Part shown: positions 8,088 to 17,190 of the stretch, in pieces
How positions within the stretch are numbered: the stretch's first letter is position 1
How the letters are laid out: every line of letters starts with the position of its first letter
NCBI GenBank assembly: GCA_035274465.1
Contig: DATEOF010000354.1
Location: 1-64,000 of the forward strand
Length of the DNA stretch: 64,000 bases
DNA from: JADGRF01 sp035274465
Lineage (GTDB): Bacteria; Myxococcota_A; Polyangia; Polyangiales; JAFGIB01
Direction: 5' to 3'
Notes under the pieces: generated by a model
Seen by the model: the letters and a program-made list of their open reading frames with translations, nothing else
The model's database searches: none
Told to the model about the DNA's origin: nothing
Position numbers and translations under genes: made by a program

Positions 8088-9545
8088 ATGCAGCGGCTTG
8101 CGTGCGCGGTCTTGTTGCTCTCAGCGGCGGCGTGCGGCGAGGTACGGCGCGAGCCCGACGCGACCTGTGACTCGCCTGCCGAGCGTTACGGCGGGACGGT
8201 CGAGTTGAGCGATCGGCTCGATGTGTTGTTCGTCGTGGACACATCGCCGTCGATGGCAGAGGAGAAACCAGCGCTGCTCTCGCAGATCCCAGACGCTGCG
8301 CGGTTCCTGACCGAAGGCTGGACGCGAGGCGGCGCTCGGTGGGATTTGTCCAGGAACGTCCACGTCGGCGTCGTGAGTGCAGACTTGGGCGGTCCGGCAG
8401 CGGATGGCTGCAGCGAGAGCGGCCTCGACGCGAGGCTGCAGGGGGCGAATGGCTGTCAAGCGTCGCGCGGGGACTACGTCTGGCACCGTCGGGGATATCA
8501 CGATGACGCAGACACCGGTGCCGCCATGAGCTGCATCGCAGATCTGCCTGAAGACTCGTGCACGGTGAGCCAGCCACTGGAAGCGGCGCTCCAGGCATTC
8601 GGCAGGAACCTCGACTTCGAAAGCTCGACGCCCAACGGCCCCTCCGCGCTCGTGCTGGTGATCGTGACGGATCGCGACGACGCTTCACCCGGCACCGTGC
8701 AGGACTTCTTGCGTCGATTCCGCTCACTGCGGCCCGGCCTGGATCAATATCTGAACATCGTCGTGGTCGCAGGCATCCCAACCGACCTGCTCGTGCGCCC
8801 GCGTGGGGAAGACGTGTCGGACGCAGATGCCGCCGTGATCTACCGGCGCATGTTGGACGATTCGAGGCTCCTGCCTTCCGCTGCGAACTCCCCTTCGTGC
8901 GTGACTCCGGCTGCGACCGCATACGCGCCTCGACGTCTCATCGAGCTGGCTGCTGCCTGGCCGACCAACGTGGTGTTGCGCTCGATCTGTGACTACGACC
9001 TCAGTGAGGCGTTGGCCACCGTCGCGGGCGTCATTGCCAAGCGCCTGGAGAGCGGCGGACCGGTGTGCCTCCTGAAGCCGGTCGCGCGCGACGCCGATGG
9101 ACACGTGCCGTGTCGCGTGACCTGGGAGCTGCCGAGCGCGGTCGACCCCGATGAACCGTTCACACCGGCCACGTGCGAGGATCTGCCGGACGTGTTGTCG
9201 GCGCCTTCCGGCGATCTCCCCACGCGCACCGAACGCGGTCGAACACTGTGCGAGCTACGCCAGGCACCACTCGAGCACGACGCGGCGGGGAAGCTCGTTC
9301 CGAAGGGCGAGGGCTTCTACCTCGAGCCGTCTACCCCGCTCCGACTCTGCACGGATACCTCGCCAGGGATGATTCAGTGGACCCCCAAGGCCATCCCTCC
9401 GCCGGGGGTGCGGCTCGTCGTGGAATGCGGCGAAGACCCGGTCAGGCACGTCGCCGGAACGTGCGATCGCCGGCCGACGTGCCTCGGTCCGGGCTATTCG
9501 TGCGATGACGAGCGGCCGAGAGACTGGCTCGAGCGCGAGGGCTAG
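8088..9545 (+). CDS. von Willebrand factor A-domain lipoprotein
   Basis: This 485-aa protein is started at ATG 8088, which gives a compact signal peptide with lipobox LSAAAC (Cys16). A VWA domain follows: DVLFVVDTSPSM contains the metal-ion site DxSxS (D51, S53, S55), preceded by the hydrophobic first strand. ALVLVIVTDRDDAS (about residues 188-201) matches the later strand and Asp of the fold. The protein has many paired cysteines, fitting a surface lipoprotein exposed to an oxidising space. The C-terminal 150 residues are unrecognised and Cys/Pro-rich. Myxobacterial genomes carry many such VWA lipoproteins of unknown ligand. It is separated from the upstream kinase by a hairpin, so it is probably its own unit. 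Confidence 0.75.
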   Translation: MQRLACAVLLLSAAACGEVRREPDATCDSPAERYGGTVELSDRLDVLFVVDTSPSMAEEKPALLSQIPDAARFLTEGWTRGGARWDLSRNVHVGVVSADLGGPAADGCSESGLDARLQGANGCQASRGDYVWHRRGYHDDADTGAAMSCIADLPEDSCTVSQPLEAALQAFGRNLDFESSTPNGPSALVLVIVTDRDDASPGTVQDFLRRFRSLRPGLDQYLNIVVVAGIPTDLLVRPRGEDVSDADAAVIYRRMLDDSRLLPSAANSPSCVTPAATAYAPRRLIELAAAWPTNVVLRSICDYDLSEALATVAGVIAKRLESGGPVCLLKPVARDADGHVPCRVTWELPSAVDPDEPFTPATCEDLPDVLSAPSGDLPTRTERGRTLCELRQAPLEHDAAGKLVPKGEGFYLEPSTPLRLCTDTSPGMIQWTPKAIPPPGVRLVVECGEDPVRHVAGTCDRRPTCLGPGYSCDDERPRDWLEREG

Positions 9546-9631
9546 CGCGGAACCGCCAACCCGCCGCGGTTGAGTTTCGGCTGCTGCGCTGCTACTAGCT
9601 CCCGGACGCTTTCAAAAGCCCCGGAGCTCAC

Positions 9632-10441
9632 ATGGCCCAAGTGCGCCTCCCGCTCGCGCCTCAAGAAGGGTTCGGTTCGACTTCGCGGTCGGATGCTTGG
9701 TGGGCGCAACCGTTGATCGTGTTGGTGGCGTTGAGCAGCATGCTCACCTATCTCACGTGGGCGCTGCTGCAGGGTGAGTACTTCGAGTTCGGCAACTATC
9801 TCTCACCCGTGTATTCGCCGGTGCTTTGGGGCGATTCGCAGCATGCCTGGTTCGGCCCCGGTGCGCCGCCGTTCTGGCCGTCGTTCCTCGCATACAGCCC
9901 GGCGATGATCGCGCTGGTGTTCCCCGGTGGCTTTCGGGTGACCTGTTACTACTACCGTGGCGCTTACTACAAGGCGTTCTGGGGCGCGCCTCCGGCTTGC
10001 GGTGTCGCCGGACCTCACAAGAAATACACGGGCGAGCGCGCGTTTCCGCTGATCGTGCAGAACTTGCATCGGTACTTCATGTACGGCGCCGTGGCGTACG
10101 TACCGATCCTGACTTACGACGCCTGGCACGCGCTGTGGTTCGCGGATCCGGCCAGCGGCGTCCAACACTTCGGCATCGGCGTCGGGACGCTCGTCATCAC
10201 GCTGAACACCACCTTGCTGACGCTGTACTTGCTCAGCTGTCACTCCTGGCGCCACGCCATCGGGGGCTTCAAGGACATCCTCTCCCGTGACCCCGTGCGC
10301 CGGACGGTCTACGAAGCATCCACCAAGCTGAACTGCCATCACCAGCGGTACGCGTGGATCAGCCTCGTCTGGGTCGCCTTCACCGATTTCTACATCCGCA
10401 TGTGCGCGATGGGCGTCTTCACGGACTTCCGAATCGTGTGA
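9632..10441 (+). CDS. Polytopic membrane protein, possibly haem-binding (SDH cytochrome b-like)
   Basis: This 269-aa protein has a GGAG Shine-Dalgarno element just upstream and about five hydrophobic segments (roughly 27-47, 88-108, 140-168, 178-200, 240-262). Histidines lie at or near membrane edges: NLHRYFMY, YDAWHALWF, SCHSWRHAIGG and NCHHQRYAW. That spacing recalls di-haem cytochrome b anchors of the succinate dehydrogenase class, but there are no neighbouring flavoprotein or iron-sulfur sdh genes, so the name is tentative. It ends 13 bp from the convergent NrfD-like gene. It could feed or drain the quinone pool used by the nitrate-reduction module next to it; that is inference from position only. 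Confidence 0.4.
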   Translation: MAQVRLPLAPQEGFGSTSRSDAWWAQPLIVLVALSSMLTYLTWALLQGEYFEFGNYLSPVYSPVLWGDSQHAWFGPGAPPFWPSFLAYSPAMIALVFPGGFRVTCYYYRGAYYKAFWGAPPACGVAGPHKKYTGERAFPLIVQNLHRYFMYGAVAYVPILTYDAWHALWFADPASGVQHFGIGVGTLVITLNTTLLTLYLLSCHSWRHAIGGFKDILSRDPVRRTVYEASTKLNCHHQRYAWISLVWVAFTDFYIRMCAMGVFTDFRIV

Positions 10442-10454
10442 TGGCTCATCACGC

Positions 10455-11696
10455 CTACTGCTTGGCATCAGCTTGAAAACGCAGGCGCCCGCTCAGCACT
10501 GGCAACGCGATCTTCAGGCCTACTGTTAGAACACCGAAGCCGAGCGCCCACACACCCGCGGTCACCTTCCACTCCGTCAGGCTCGGGCTGTACTCGACGA
10601 GCTCATGCAGTGTGCTCGGAATGAAGCCCGGCACGATGAGCCCCATCCCCTTTTCGATCCAGACGCCCGCGAACGCACAGCCGCACGCGGTGTTGAGATA
10701 GCGCAAGCGTCCAGTCTGTCGGTGCGCGACGAGGAGCGCGAGCGCGATCGTATTGAGTGCAATCGCGGTCCAGATCCACGGGACGAGACCGTGCTTGCCG
10801 TGCTCGCCGAAGAACAGGTACTTGGCGGCTGCGGCGTGACCGCCTCCGGTGTAGAACGCCGTGAAGAGCTCGGAGCCGAGCATGAAGAAGTTGATGACGA
10901 TCGTGACGCGAAGCACCGCCACGAGCGTGTTGATCGGCCCTTCGGGGATGTGGAACGAGCTGTAGTAGCGCCGGACGAGCTGCAAGAGAACGATGACGAA
11001 ACACGGGCCCGTGACGAACGCCGTGACGATGAAGCGCGGTGCGAGCAGCGCAGAGTTCCAAAACGGACGCCCACCGAGTCCGCTGTAGAGAAACGCCGTC
11101 ACGCTGTGGATCGAGATCGCCCAGCCGATCGAGAGAAACACGAAGGGAACGTACCAGCGCGGATTCGGGGTCCTGCCGAGGTACCTCATGTACAGGAGGT
11201 ACCCGGTGATGTGGAGGTTGAGGAGCAGGTAGCCGTTCAACACGAGCACGTCCCAGGTCAGCATGGAGATGGGCCAGTTGAATCGACCGATCCCCGGCAT
11301 GATGTGCCAGAGCCGATCGGGCCGACCCATGTCGACCACGACGAATCCAATGCAGACGGTGATCGCCGCGATGGCGAGGATCTCCCCGAGGATCACGACC
11401 TCGTGCATGTCGTGGTCGTCGTAGAGGTACGCGGGGATGACCATCATCACGGCGCCGGCTGCGAGGCCGACACCGAAGGTGAAGTTTGCGATGTAGAGCC
11501 CCCACGAGACGTGGTCCGTTAATCCAGTGACGACCATGCCGTGCACGACCTGGTGTGCCCACGCATTCGCCCCCACGAGCGCGATCGCAGTGAGTAACGT
11601 CATGAAGGCGTAGAAGCGGACGCTACCCTCGGTACTCTGGACGAGCAGCGTCCAGATGAACCGGGGATAGCTGGCGAGATGTGTGGGTGTGTTCAT
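10455..11696 (-). CDS. NrfD/PsrC-family membrane quinol dehydrogenase subunit
   Basis: This 413-aa integral membrane protein has about nine or ten helices. The first third carries HVSWGLYIANFTFGVGLAAG, the conserved quinone-site region of the NrfD/PsrC/HybB group, and later ones keep the DMGRPDRLWH motif (about residues 131-140). These proteins oxidise menaquinol or ubiquinol at the periplasmic face and pass electrons to a four-cluster ferredoxin. That ferredoxin is encoded 3 bp upstream, and a tetraheme cytochrome precedes it. Together they form a plausible quinol-to-nitrate-reductase electron path replacing NapC or NapGH. It is the last gene of the leftward operon. Confidence 0.85.
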   Translation of the reverse strand: MNTPTHLASYPRFIWTLLVQSTEGSVRFYAFMTLLTAIALVGANAWAHQVVHGMVVTGLTDHVSWGLYIANFTFGVGLAAGAVMMVIPAYLYDDHDMHEVVILGEILAIAAITVCIGFVVVDMGRPDRLWHIMPGIGRFNWPISMLTWDVLVLNGYLLLNLHITGYLLYMRYLGRTPNPRWYVPFVFLSIGWAISIHSVTAFLYSGLGGRPFWNSALLAPRFIVTAFVTGPCFVIVLLQLVRRYYSSFHIPEGPINTLVAVLRVTIVINFFMLGSELFTAFYTGGGHAAAAKYLFFGEHGKHGLVPWIWTAIALNTIALALLVAHRQTGRLRYLNTACGCAFAGVWIEKGMGLIVPGFIPSTLHELVEYSPSLTEWKVTAGVWALGFGVLTVGLKIALPVLSGRLRFQADAKQ

Positions 11697-11699
11697 CGC

Positions 11700-12605
11700 T
11701 CACTCGTCGAAGAAATAGAAGAAGCGCGGCCGCGTGCCGAGCTCCTCTTTGAGCACGAACACCCGCTTGTTCTCGAGGACCCAGCGGATCTCGCTCTTCG
11801 GATCGAGCAGGTTGCCAAAGACGCGAGCTCCCGTGGGACACGCCTCGAGGCAGGCTGGATTGCGACCCTCTCGCGTGCGATGAAGGCAGAACGTGCACTT
11901 CTCGACGACCCCCTGCGGGCGCACTCGGTTCGAGAGGTAGCTCTGATTGGGGTTGATCTCGTCAGCCGGGATCTCGGGTTTCGTCCAGTTGAATCGCCGC
12001 GCGTGGTAGGGGCATGCGGCCTCACAGTATCGACAGCCGATGCACCAGTTGTAGTCGACGACGACGATGCCGTCCTTCTCCTTCCACGTGGCTTGCACAG
12101 GGCAGACCTTCACGCAGGGCGCGTTGTCGCACTGCTGGCACTGGATCGGCATGTAGTACTTGCCCGGTGCCGGCACGGCGTGGTCGTAGGCGGCGTTGCC
12201 CTTCTCGAGATCGAAGGAACCCTGCTCCATCTCGAGCACGCGGATATAGCTGTTGTTCGTGGTCCGGTCGTGGTTGTTCTCGACGTGGCAAGCCTCGGCG
12301 CAGCGCCGGCAACCGATGCAGACGCTCAGGTTGAGCGCGTACCCATACTCCACGCCGTCGATCGGCCTGTGATCGCCGATCGTGACCTTGCGACCATACT
12401 TCGCTTCCGCATCGGCCTCGAGTCTCCGCAGAACGGCCGCCAGCTCGGCGGAGGACATCTCCTTGTAGTGTCGCTGCAGAAACTCGTCGATCGACGTCGT
12501 CTTGCCGAAATCGCGCAGCGGAGCGATCGCGTACGTGAACGCTCCGGCACCGAGCGTGCCTCCGAGGATCTTGAGCGTGAGCCGGCGACCGACCGCGTCA
12601 GCCAT
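11700..12605 (-). CDS. NrfC-like four [4Fe-4S] ferredoxin with Tat-type signal
   Basis: This 301-aa protein starts at ATG 12605, overlapping the tetraheme cytochrome stop by 8 bp. The N-terminus GRRLTLKILGGTLGAG has a twin-arginine-like pair before a hydrophobic run, consistent with Tat export of a folded Fe-S protein. Four cysteine groups follow, as in NrfC, TtrB, PhsB and DmsB: CIGCRRCAEACH; CQQCDNAPCVKVCP; CIGCRYCEAACP; and CTFC with a later CLEACP. They should hold four cubane clusters. It is expected to bind the NrfD-like subunit on the periplasmic side and pass electrons to the tetraheme cytochrome. Confidence 0.88.
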   Translation of the reverse strand: MADAVGRRLTLKILGGTLGAGAFTYAIAPLRDFGKTTSIDEFLQRHYKEMSSAELAAVLRRLEADAEAKYGRKVTIGDHRPIDGVEYGYALNLSVCIGCRRCAEACHVENNHDRTTNNSYIRVLEMEQGSFDLEKGNAAYDHAVPAPGKYYMPIQCQQCDNAPCVKVCPVQATWKEKDGIVVVDYNWCIGCRYCEAACPYHARRFNWTKPEIPADEINPNQSYLSNRVRPQGVVEKCTFCLHRTREGRNPACLEACPTGARVFGNLLDPKSEIRWVLENKRVFVLKEELGTRPRFFYFFDE

Positions 12606-13206
12606 GACTTCCCCGCAGCGACATGAGCGTACCTCGATCCTTCGGCGGCAGGACGGGCATTCCGCCTTGAAATCTGGGTGAGTGGGGGTCGTGACAGTCG
12701 ACGCAATTATTGCGCGTGCGCGGCCCGAACTTGGTCGAAAAGAATCCCTGCATACCCCCGTGCGATCCGTGCGAGTAGTCGCGGTACTGCGGCCCGTGGC
12801 ACTGCGCGCACAGGCGCAACGCATCGACCATGGGCAGGAGGTCGCCGTTCGCGAGGTGGAGCGTATCGTGGCTCCGCGCGCCGGGTACGTGACAGTGTGC
12901 GCACGTCAGCTCCCCATGGCGGAACGTGAGGCCCTGATGGAACTCGCGCAAATCTTTCGCCTGCTCCGGAAGCGGCTTGATGGGCTTGAGGGAGTGACAC
13001 GAGGCGCACGCAACGCGTTCCGTGTGCCCATCGGGCGCTTGCACCGGGATCGACGTCAGCTTCGGCGAAGCGTGGATCGTGGTAGGAAACGGTCCTGCGG
13101 CTTGCGGCAACGCGCGCGGCGGATCGACGCGATCACGCGTGCACGCGCCGCTAGTCAATACATGTCCGAGGACGCAGCCGACGAGGATTGTTGTGGTCGC
13201 GCGCAT
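12598..13206 (-). CDS. Periplasmic tetraheme c-type cytochrome
   Basis: A 202-residue exported protein. The signal sequence ends near a Cys (TSGAC, residue 22), a weak lipobox. There are four CxxCH haem-binding motifs: 67-71, 102-106, 133-137 and 168-172. Extra His residues (HGSHGG, HDPH, HVPG) could be the sixth ligands. No close match to NapC/NrfH (no N-terminal anchor helix with four closely spaced haems) is apparent; it looks more like a soluble or lipid-anchored multihaem shuttle. It is the first gene of the leftward operon, divergent from napD by 61 bp, which argues that it carries electrons between the NrfCD-like module and the NapAB-like proteins. Confidence 0.8.
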   Translation of the reverse strand: MRATTTILVGCVLGHVLTSGACTRDRVDPPRALPQAAGPFPTTIHASPKLTSIPVQAPDGHTERVACASCHSLKPIKPLPEQAKDLREFHQGLTFRHGELTCAHCHVPGARSHDTLHLANGDLLPMVDALRLCAQCHGPQYRDYSHGSHGGMQGFFSTKFGPRTRNNCVDCHDPHSPRFQGGMPVLPPKDRGTLMSLRGSHG

Positions 13207-13267
13207 CGCCGCCGGCCGTCACTATACGATAGACAAAGCGCCATGGTACCGTGCCGCCGGGCAAAAC
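13207..13267. promoter_or_regulatory. Divergent promoter region of the nitrate-reduction module
   Basis: Only 61 bp separate the divergent starts at 13206 and 13268. The AT-rich core ACTATACGATAG (13221-13232) can supply a -10-like hexamer in both directions (TATACG rightward, TATAGT leftward), so both arms are probably controlled together. I see no clear -35 element and no FNR-type TTGAT-N4-ATCAA site. Confidence 0.35.
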
Positions 13268-13567
13268 ATGGTGACGAGCGCACTGGTCGTAACTCTGGGC
13301 GAGGACGATAGTCTGCGTCGCGCTGCACGAACGACGCTGGAAGGTGACTCCCGGCTCGAGCTGGGAGACGCTATCGACGCACACCTTCCTGTCGTGACCA
13401 CGACGGATGGTTTGGCCGCCGCGGAGCAACTCGTGGAAGAGATCGGGCGCATTCCAGGCGTGGTCGGGGTGCACGTCGTGCGTGTCGACTTCGATCCCAA
13501 CTCTGACGTCGATGCGCCGATTCGGTTCGGACGCGCTCGAAGCGAGGATGAGCGTGGAGCGGCGTGA
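13268..13567 (+). CDS. napD: NapD-like chaperone for periplasmic nitrate reductase maturation
   Basis: This 99-aa cytoplasmic protein starts MVTSALVV and contains the beta-alpha-beta pattern of NapD, with EEIGRIPGVVGVHVVRVDFDPN matching the family's core, in which a helix is followed by a valine-rich strand. NapD binds the Tat signal of NapA and holds it back until the Mo cofactor is loaded. Its C-terminal 20 bp overlap the napA start, so translation is coupled. Size and position are as usual for nap operons; sequence similarity is modest, so the call rests partly on context. Confidence 0.7.
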   Translation: MVTSALVVTLGEDDSLRRAARTTLEGDSRLELGDAIDAHLPVVTTTDGLAAAEQLVEEIGRIPGVVGVHVVRVDFDPNSDVDAPIRFGRARSEDERGAA

Positions 13568-15968
13568 CTTCCTCAAGCTAAGTGCCATGGCCGTGGCGAC
13601 CGAAGCGGCGAGGCGCCTCGCGCTCGGCGACGCGAAGGCGCAGGCAGCGCCGGGCGACCCGATGCAGGGGCGTTTTCCTCAGGATGTGACCTGGGACAAG
13701 GCCCCGTGCCGCTTCTGTGGAACGGGCTGCCACGTTCAGGTCGGCGTCCAGCGAGGCAAGGTCGTGGCGATCGCGGGAGACGTAAACGCGGACGTCAACA
13801 AAGGCCTGCTGTGCGTGAAGGGCTACCACGTCGGGCTCGCGCTCTACGGAGCGGATCGGCTGACCAGGCCGCTGTTGCGCAAGAAGGACGGATCGTACGC
13901 GGCGATCGGCTGGGATGAGGCGATCGACGTGGTCGCGCAGCGGGTCATGAAAGACCCCAAGGGCTTCGCGATCTACGGCAGCGGCCAATGGACGATCCCC
14001 GAGGGGTACGCAGCCAACAAGCTGATCAAGGGCGGGCTCGCGACGAACCTGATCGAGCCGAATGCCAGGCTCTGTATGGCCTCGGCCGTGACCGGGTTTC
14101 TCGCCACCTACGGCGTCGATGAGCCCGCCGGGTGCTACGAAGACCTCGACAAGTGCGATGCGCTGATCACGTGGGGCAACAACCCCGCCGAGATGCACCC
14201 TGTCCTCTTCTCGCGCTTCATCGACCGGCGTGCGCGCGGCGAGAACATCACGTTCATCGACATCGGCACCCGGCGTACGCGCTCGACGCAACACGCGCAG
14301 CACTTTCTATTGTTCCGCCCGAACACCGATCTCGCGATCGCGAATGGCATCGCGAACCTGCTGATCGAGAGGGGCACGTACGACGCGGACTTCGTCAAGA
14401 AGCACTGCGCGTTCCGCGCCGACTCGGATCCGCCCTCGCTCGAGGGAAAAGCCATCAGCTTCGACGAGTACAAGAAGCGCATCAGCGAATACACGCCCGA
14501 GCGAGTCGAACAGATCAGCGGTGTTCCCGCCGCGAGTATTCGGATGCTCGCCGAGCTGTTCGGGCGGAAGGACATCCGCATCACGAGCCTGTGGTGCATG
14601 GGGATGAACCAGCACACGCGGGGCACTGCGATCAACACGCTGGTGCACGGCCTTCACCTCCTGAGCGGTCACTTCGGCAGGCCGGGCGATGCGCCCACGA
14701 GCCTCACCGGCCAACCGTCGGCATGTGGAACCGCGCGCGAAGTGGGTACCACCATGAACAACCTCCCCGGCGGTCTCAACGTGACCGACGCGGGACATCG
14801 CGAGAAGGCCGAGGATATCTGGAACCTGCCGCGCGGGCGCATCTCCGCGAAGCCCGGCTATCACACCGTCGCGCTGTGGAGAAAGCTGTGTACCCCCGCG
14901 GCGCAAGGCGGCGACATACACACGATCTGGACGATGGTCACGAACCCCGGCCAGTCGCTACCGAACTTCCACGAGCTCATCGGGGCAGCTCGAAAGGTCG
15001 AAGACAAGTTCATCATTGCATCCGACGTCTACCCGACCGCGACGACGCGCCTCGCGGATCTCATCCTGCCGAGCGCCATGTGGGTCGAGAAGAACGGGAT
15101 GTACGGCAACTCGGAGCGGCGCACGCAACAGTGGTTCAAGATGGTGGACCCGCCCGGGGAAGCGCGCGACGACGCGTGGCAGATCATCGCGGTGTCGAAG
15201 CGGTTGTTCGACCTCGGTCATCCCGGCCTCAAGGACAAGGACGGCAAGTTCCTCTTCCACATCGAGAAAGACGGCAAGCCCGTCCCGATCTGGGACTTCG
15301 CGCACTACTACGATCTGAACGTCGACCAGTACCTGTTCGACGAGTACCGGAAGTTCTCGCGCTTCAAGCACAAGGACCTCGCGCCCTACGGCGAATACGT
15401 GAAGGCTCGCGGGCTACGGTGGCCGGTGGTGGAGCAGCCGGACGGCACCTGGCGCGAAACCAAGTTCCGGTTTGCCGAGTTCGACGACAGCTACGTGAAG
15501 CGCGGGGCCGGCTTTCAGTTCTACCACTCGACATCGCACGACGACCTCGCCCAGATCTGGTTTCGCCCGTATGAGCCGCCGCCGGAGTCTCCGGACGCCG
15601 AGTACCCGTTCTGGCTCTCGACCGGCCGCGTGCTCGAACACTGGCATACCGGGACGATGACGCGGCGAATCCCGCAGCTCTTTCGTGCGATGCCATCGGC
15701 ATACGCGGAGATGCACCGCGAGGACGCGCGCACCCTCGGTATCGCGAACGGCGAAGTCGTCACGCTGGAGACGCGTCGCGGCAAGCTCGACATCCCGGTC
15801 TGGATCGACGGCCGCGGCGCACCGCCCCCGGGCACGATCTTCGTACCGTTCTTCGATGAGAACCTGCCCATCAACTACCTCACGCTCGACGCGCACGATC
15901 CGTTCTCCAAGCAGCCGGACTACAAGAAGTGCGCGGTCCGCGTGCGAAAGCGCCCGCGTGTGCCATGA
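13548..15968 (+). CDS. napA: Periplasmic nitrate reductase catalytic subunit (molybdopterin, [4Fe-4S])
   Basis: This 806-aa protein begins at ATG 13548, giving a Tat signal SVERRDFLKLSAMAV. The [4Fe-4S] ligands are C54, C57, C61 and C89 (CRFCGTGC then GLLCVKGY). C176 in NARLCMASA is the expected Cys ligand of the bis-MGD molybdenum. Further family motifs are WGNNPAEMHPVLF, WCMGMNQHTRGT, GQPSACGTAREVG, LPSAMWVEKNGMYGNSERR and RVLEHWHTGTMTRR. It reduces nitrate to nitrite in the periplasm using electrons from the NapB-like protein encoded next. The length is close to other NapA proteins (about 800-830 aa). It overlaps napD by 20 bp and the next gene by 4 bp (ATGA). Confidence 0.95.
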   Translation: MSVERRDFLKLSAMAVATEAARRLALGDAKAQAAPGDPMQGRFPQDVTWDKAPCRFCGTGCHVQVGVQRGKVVAIAGDVNADVNKGLLCVKGYHVGLALYGADRLTRPLLRKKDGSYAAIGWDEAIDVVAQRVMKDPKGFAIYGSGQWTIPEGYAANKLIKGGLATNLIEPNARLCMASAVTGFLATYGVDEPAGCYEDLDKCDALITWGNNPAEMHPVLFSRFIDRRARGENITFIDIGTRRTRSTQHAQHFLLFRPNTDLAIANGIANLLIERGTYDADFVKKHCAFRADSDPPSLEGKAISFDEYKKRISEYTPERVEQISGVPAASIRMLAELFGRKDIRITSLWCMGMNQHTRGTAINTLVHGLHLLSGHFGRPGDAPTSLTGQPSACGTAREVGTTMNNLPGGLNVTDAGHREKAEDIWNLPRGRISAKPGYHTVALWRKLCTPAAQGGDIHTIWTMVTNPGQSLPNFHELIGAARKVEDKFIIASDVYPTATTRLADLILPSAMWVEKNGMYGNSERRTQQWFKMVDPPGEARDDAWQIIAVSKRLFDLGHPGLKDKDGKFLFHIEKDGKPVPIWDFAHYYDLNVDQYLFDEYRKFSRFKHKDLAPYGEYVKARGLRWPVVEQPDGTWRETKFRFAEFDDSYVKRGAGFQFYHSTSHDDLAQIWFRPYEPPPESPDAEYPFWLSTGRVLEHWHTGTMTRRIPQLFRAMPSAYAEMHREDARTLGIANGEVVTLETRRGKLDIPVWIDGRGAPPPGTIFVPFFDENLPINYLTLDAHDPFSKQPDYKKCAVRVRKRPRVP

Positions 15969-16738
15969 CCACGTCGATGCAGCCGCCGTCACGCGGTGTC
16001 TACACTGCATCCGCTGCGGTGATCGCGCTCGCATTCGCGGGCTTCTTCACCGGCACGCGTGAGACGGGTCGATCCGAGCATTCGACCGTCCCGCCATCGG
16101 CCGGCCGCTCGATTGCAGCCGACGTCGCACCCCACGCCAAGTCGGTTCCACGCTACGGCGACATGCGAGTGACGGACTATCGTGCCAATGCCGGCATCTA
16201 CGCCAATACCAGTGAGGTGTTGACGCGCGGCCTGCCCAATCCGCTCGAAGCAGTCCCTCTCTCCGATGAAGAGCGAGCCCGCGCGGTCGCGCGACGACGA
16301 GAACGCCGCGCGTACGACGGAGCGCCGCCGACGATTCCGCACGCGGTCGGACAGCTCGAGCCCTCGGGCTGTCTCGTCTGCCACGAGCGGGGTGCGAACG
16401 TCGCCGGGCGAATCGCGCCGCGGATGAGCCATGCCCGTCAGACCCACTGCGTGCAGTGCCATGTCGTCGGAGCCTACCCGGGTCCCGAGCCGAGCGGCGA
16501 GGCCGTCGCGAACACCTTCACCGGCCATGACTGGGGAAAAGGCACGCGTGCCTGGGCCGGAGCGCCCCCGACGATCCCGCATCCGAGCTGGATGCGCGAA
16601 GAATGCACGAGCTGCCACGGGCCGGAAGGACAGCTCGGATTGCGCTCGTCCCATGCGTGGCGTGCATCCTGTCAACAGTGTCACGCGCCGAGCGCCGCGC
16701 TCGATCAGCGGGTACCCCGAGGAGAGAAGAACCTATGA
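15965..16738 (+). CDS. NapB-like tetraheme cytochrome with two NapB-type repeats
   Basis: A 257-aa exported cytochrome with an N-terminal hydrophobic segment (about 12-30). The motif GAPPTIPH, characteristic of NapB, occurs twice, at residues 119-126 and 199-206, 80 residues apart. Each is followed by two CxxCH sites: 136-140 and 162-166, then 214-218 and 236-240. Ordinary NapB is a diheme protein of about 150 aa with one such motif, so this looks like a tandem duplication of the diheme unit. It should deliver electrons to NapA. It starts inside the napA stop codon (ATGA overlap). Confidence 0.85.
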   Translation: MTTSMQPPSRGVYTASAAVIALAFAGFFTGTRETGRSEHSTVPPSAGRSIAADVAPHAKSVPRYGDMRVTDYRANAGIYANTSEVLTRGLPNPLEAVPLSDEERARAVARRRERRAYDGAPPTIPHAVGQLEPSGCLVCHERGANVAGRIAPRMSHARQTHCVQCHVVGAYPGPEPSGEAVANTFTGHDWGKGTRAWAGAPPTIPHPSWMREECTSCHGPEGQLGLRSSHAWRASCQQCHAPSAALDQRVPRGEKNL

Positions 16739-17190
16739 CTCACAAGATCTCGCGGCGCGCCCTGTTCAATCTGCCGAGCGACGAGCGCACCGAAAAGAGC
16801 TTCTCGCTCGATGCCTTCTATGCGCGGAGGCCAGCTGCTCCAGCCGAGCTGCCTCAGTTTGCCGTGAAAGCCCCCGTCGAACCCGTCGAGACGACGAACG
16901 TCGGCGTGACGCGCGCCGCCGTTCCGCCGTGGGAGGTGCAGCAACGCAATCAAGCTGCTACCGAGCTGGGTGGACCGGTGACGATCGTTCGATCGGCCTG
17001 CCTCGCGTGGCAAGGCAGCGCCTGCTGGGTCTGCAGCGAGCGCTGCCCGGTCGAGAAGGCCATCGTCCTCGATGATGCCGGTCGCCCGACTGTCGACGTC
17101 ACGCGTTGCAACGGCTGTGGCGAGTGCGTGGCCGCGTGTCCGGCCCCGCACAATGCGATCAAGCTCGCAGCGCACTCGGTATCGTCATGA
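16735..17190 (+). CDS. NapF-like ferredoxin with two [4Fe-4S] clusters
   Basis: This is a 151-aa protein with a GGAGAG Shine-Dalgarno element and an ATGA overlap with the preceding gene. The N-terminus KISRRALFNLP resembles the SRRxLF/LRG start of NapF. Eight cysteines form two clusters: C89, C97, C100, C104 (CLAWQGSACWVCSERCP) and C125, C128, C131, C135 (CNGCGECVAACP). Typical NapF has three or four clusters, so this is a shortened version that lost the first ones and carries a 60-residue low-complexity linker instead. NapF acts in cytoplasmic activation of NapA. Confidence 0.75.
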   Translation: MTHKISRRALFNLPSDERTEKSFSLDAFYARRPAAPAELPQFAVKAPVEPVETTNVGVTRAAVPPWEVQQRNQAATELGGPVTIVRSACLAWQGSACWVCSERCPVEKAIVLDDAGRPTVDVTRCNGCGECVAACPAPHNAIKLAAHSVSS

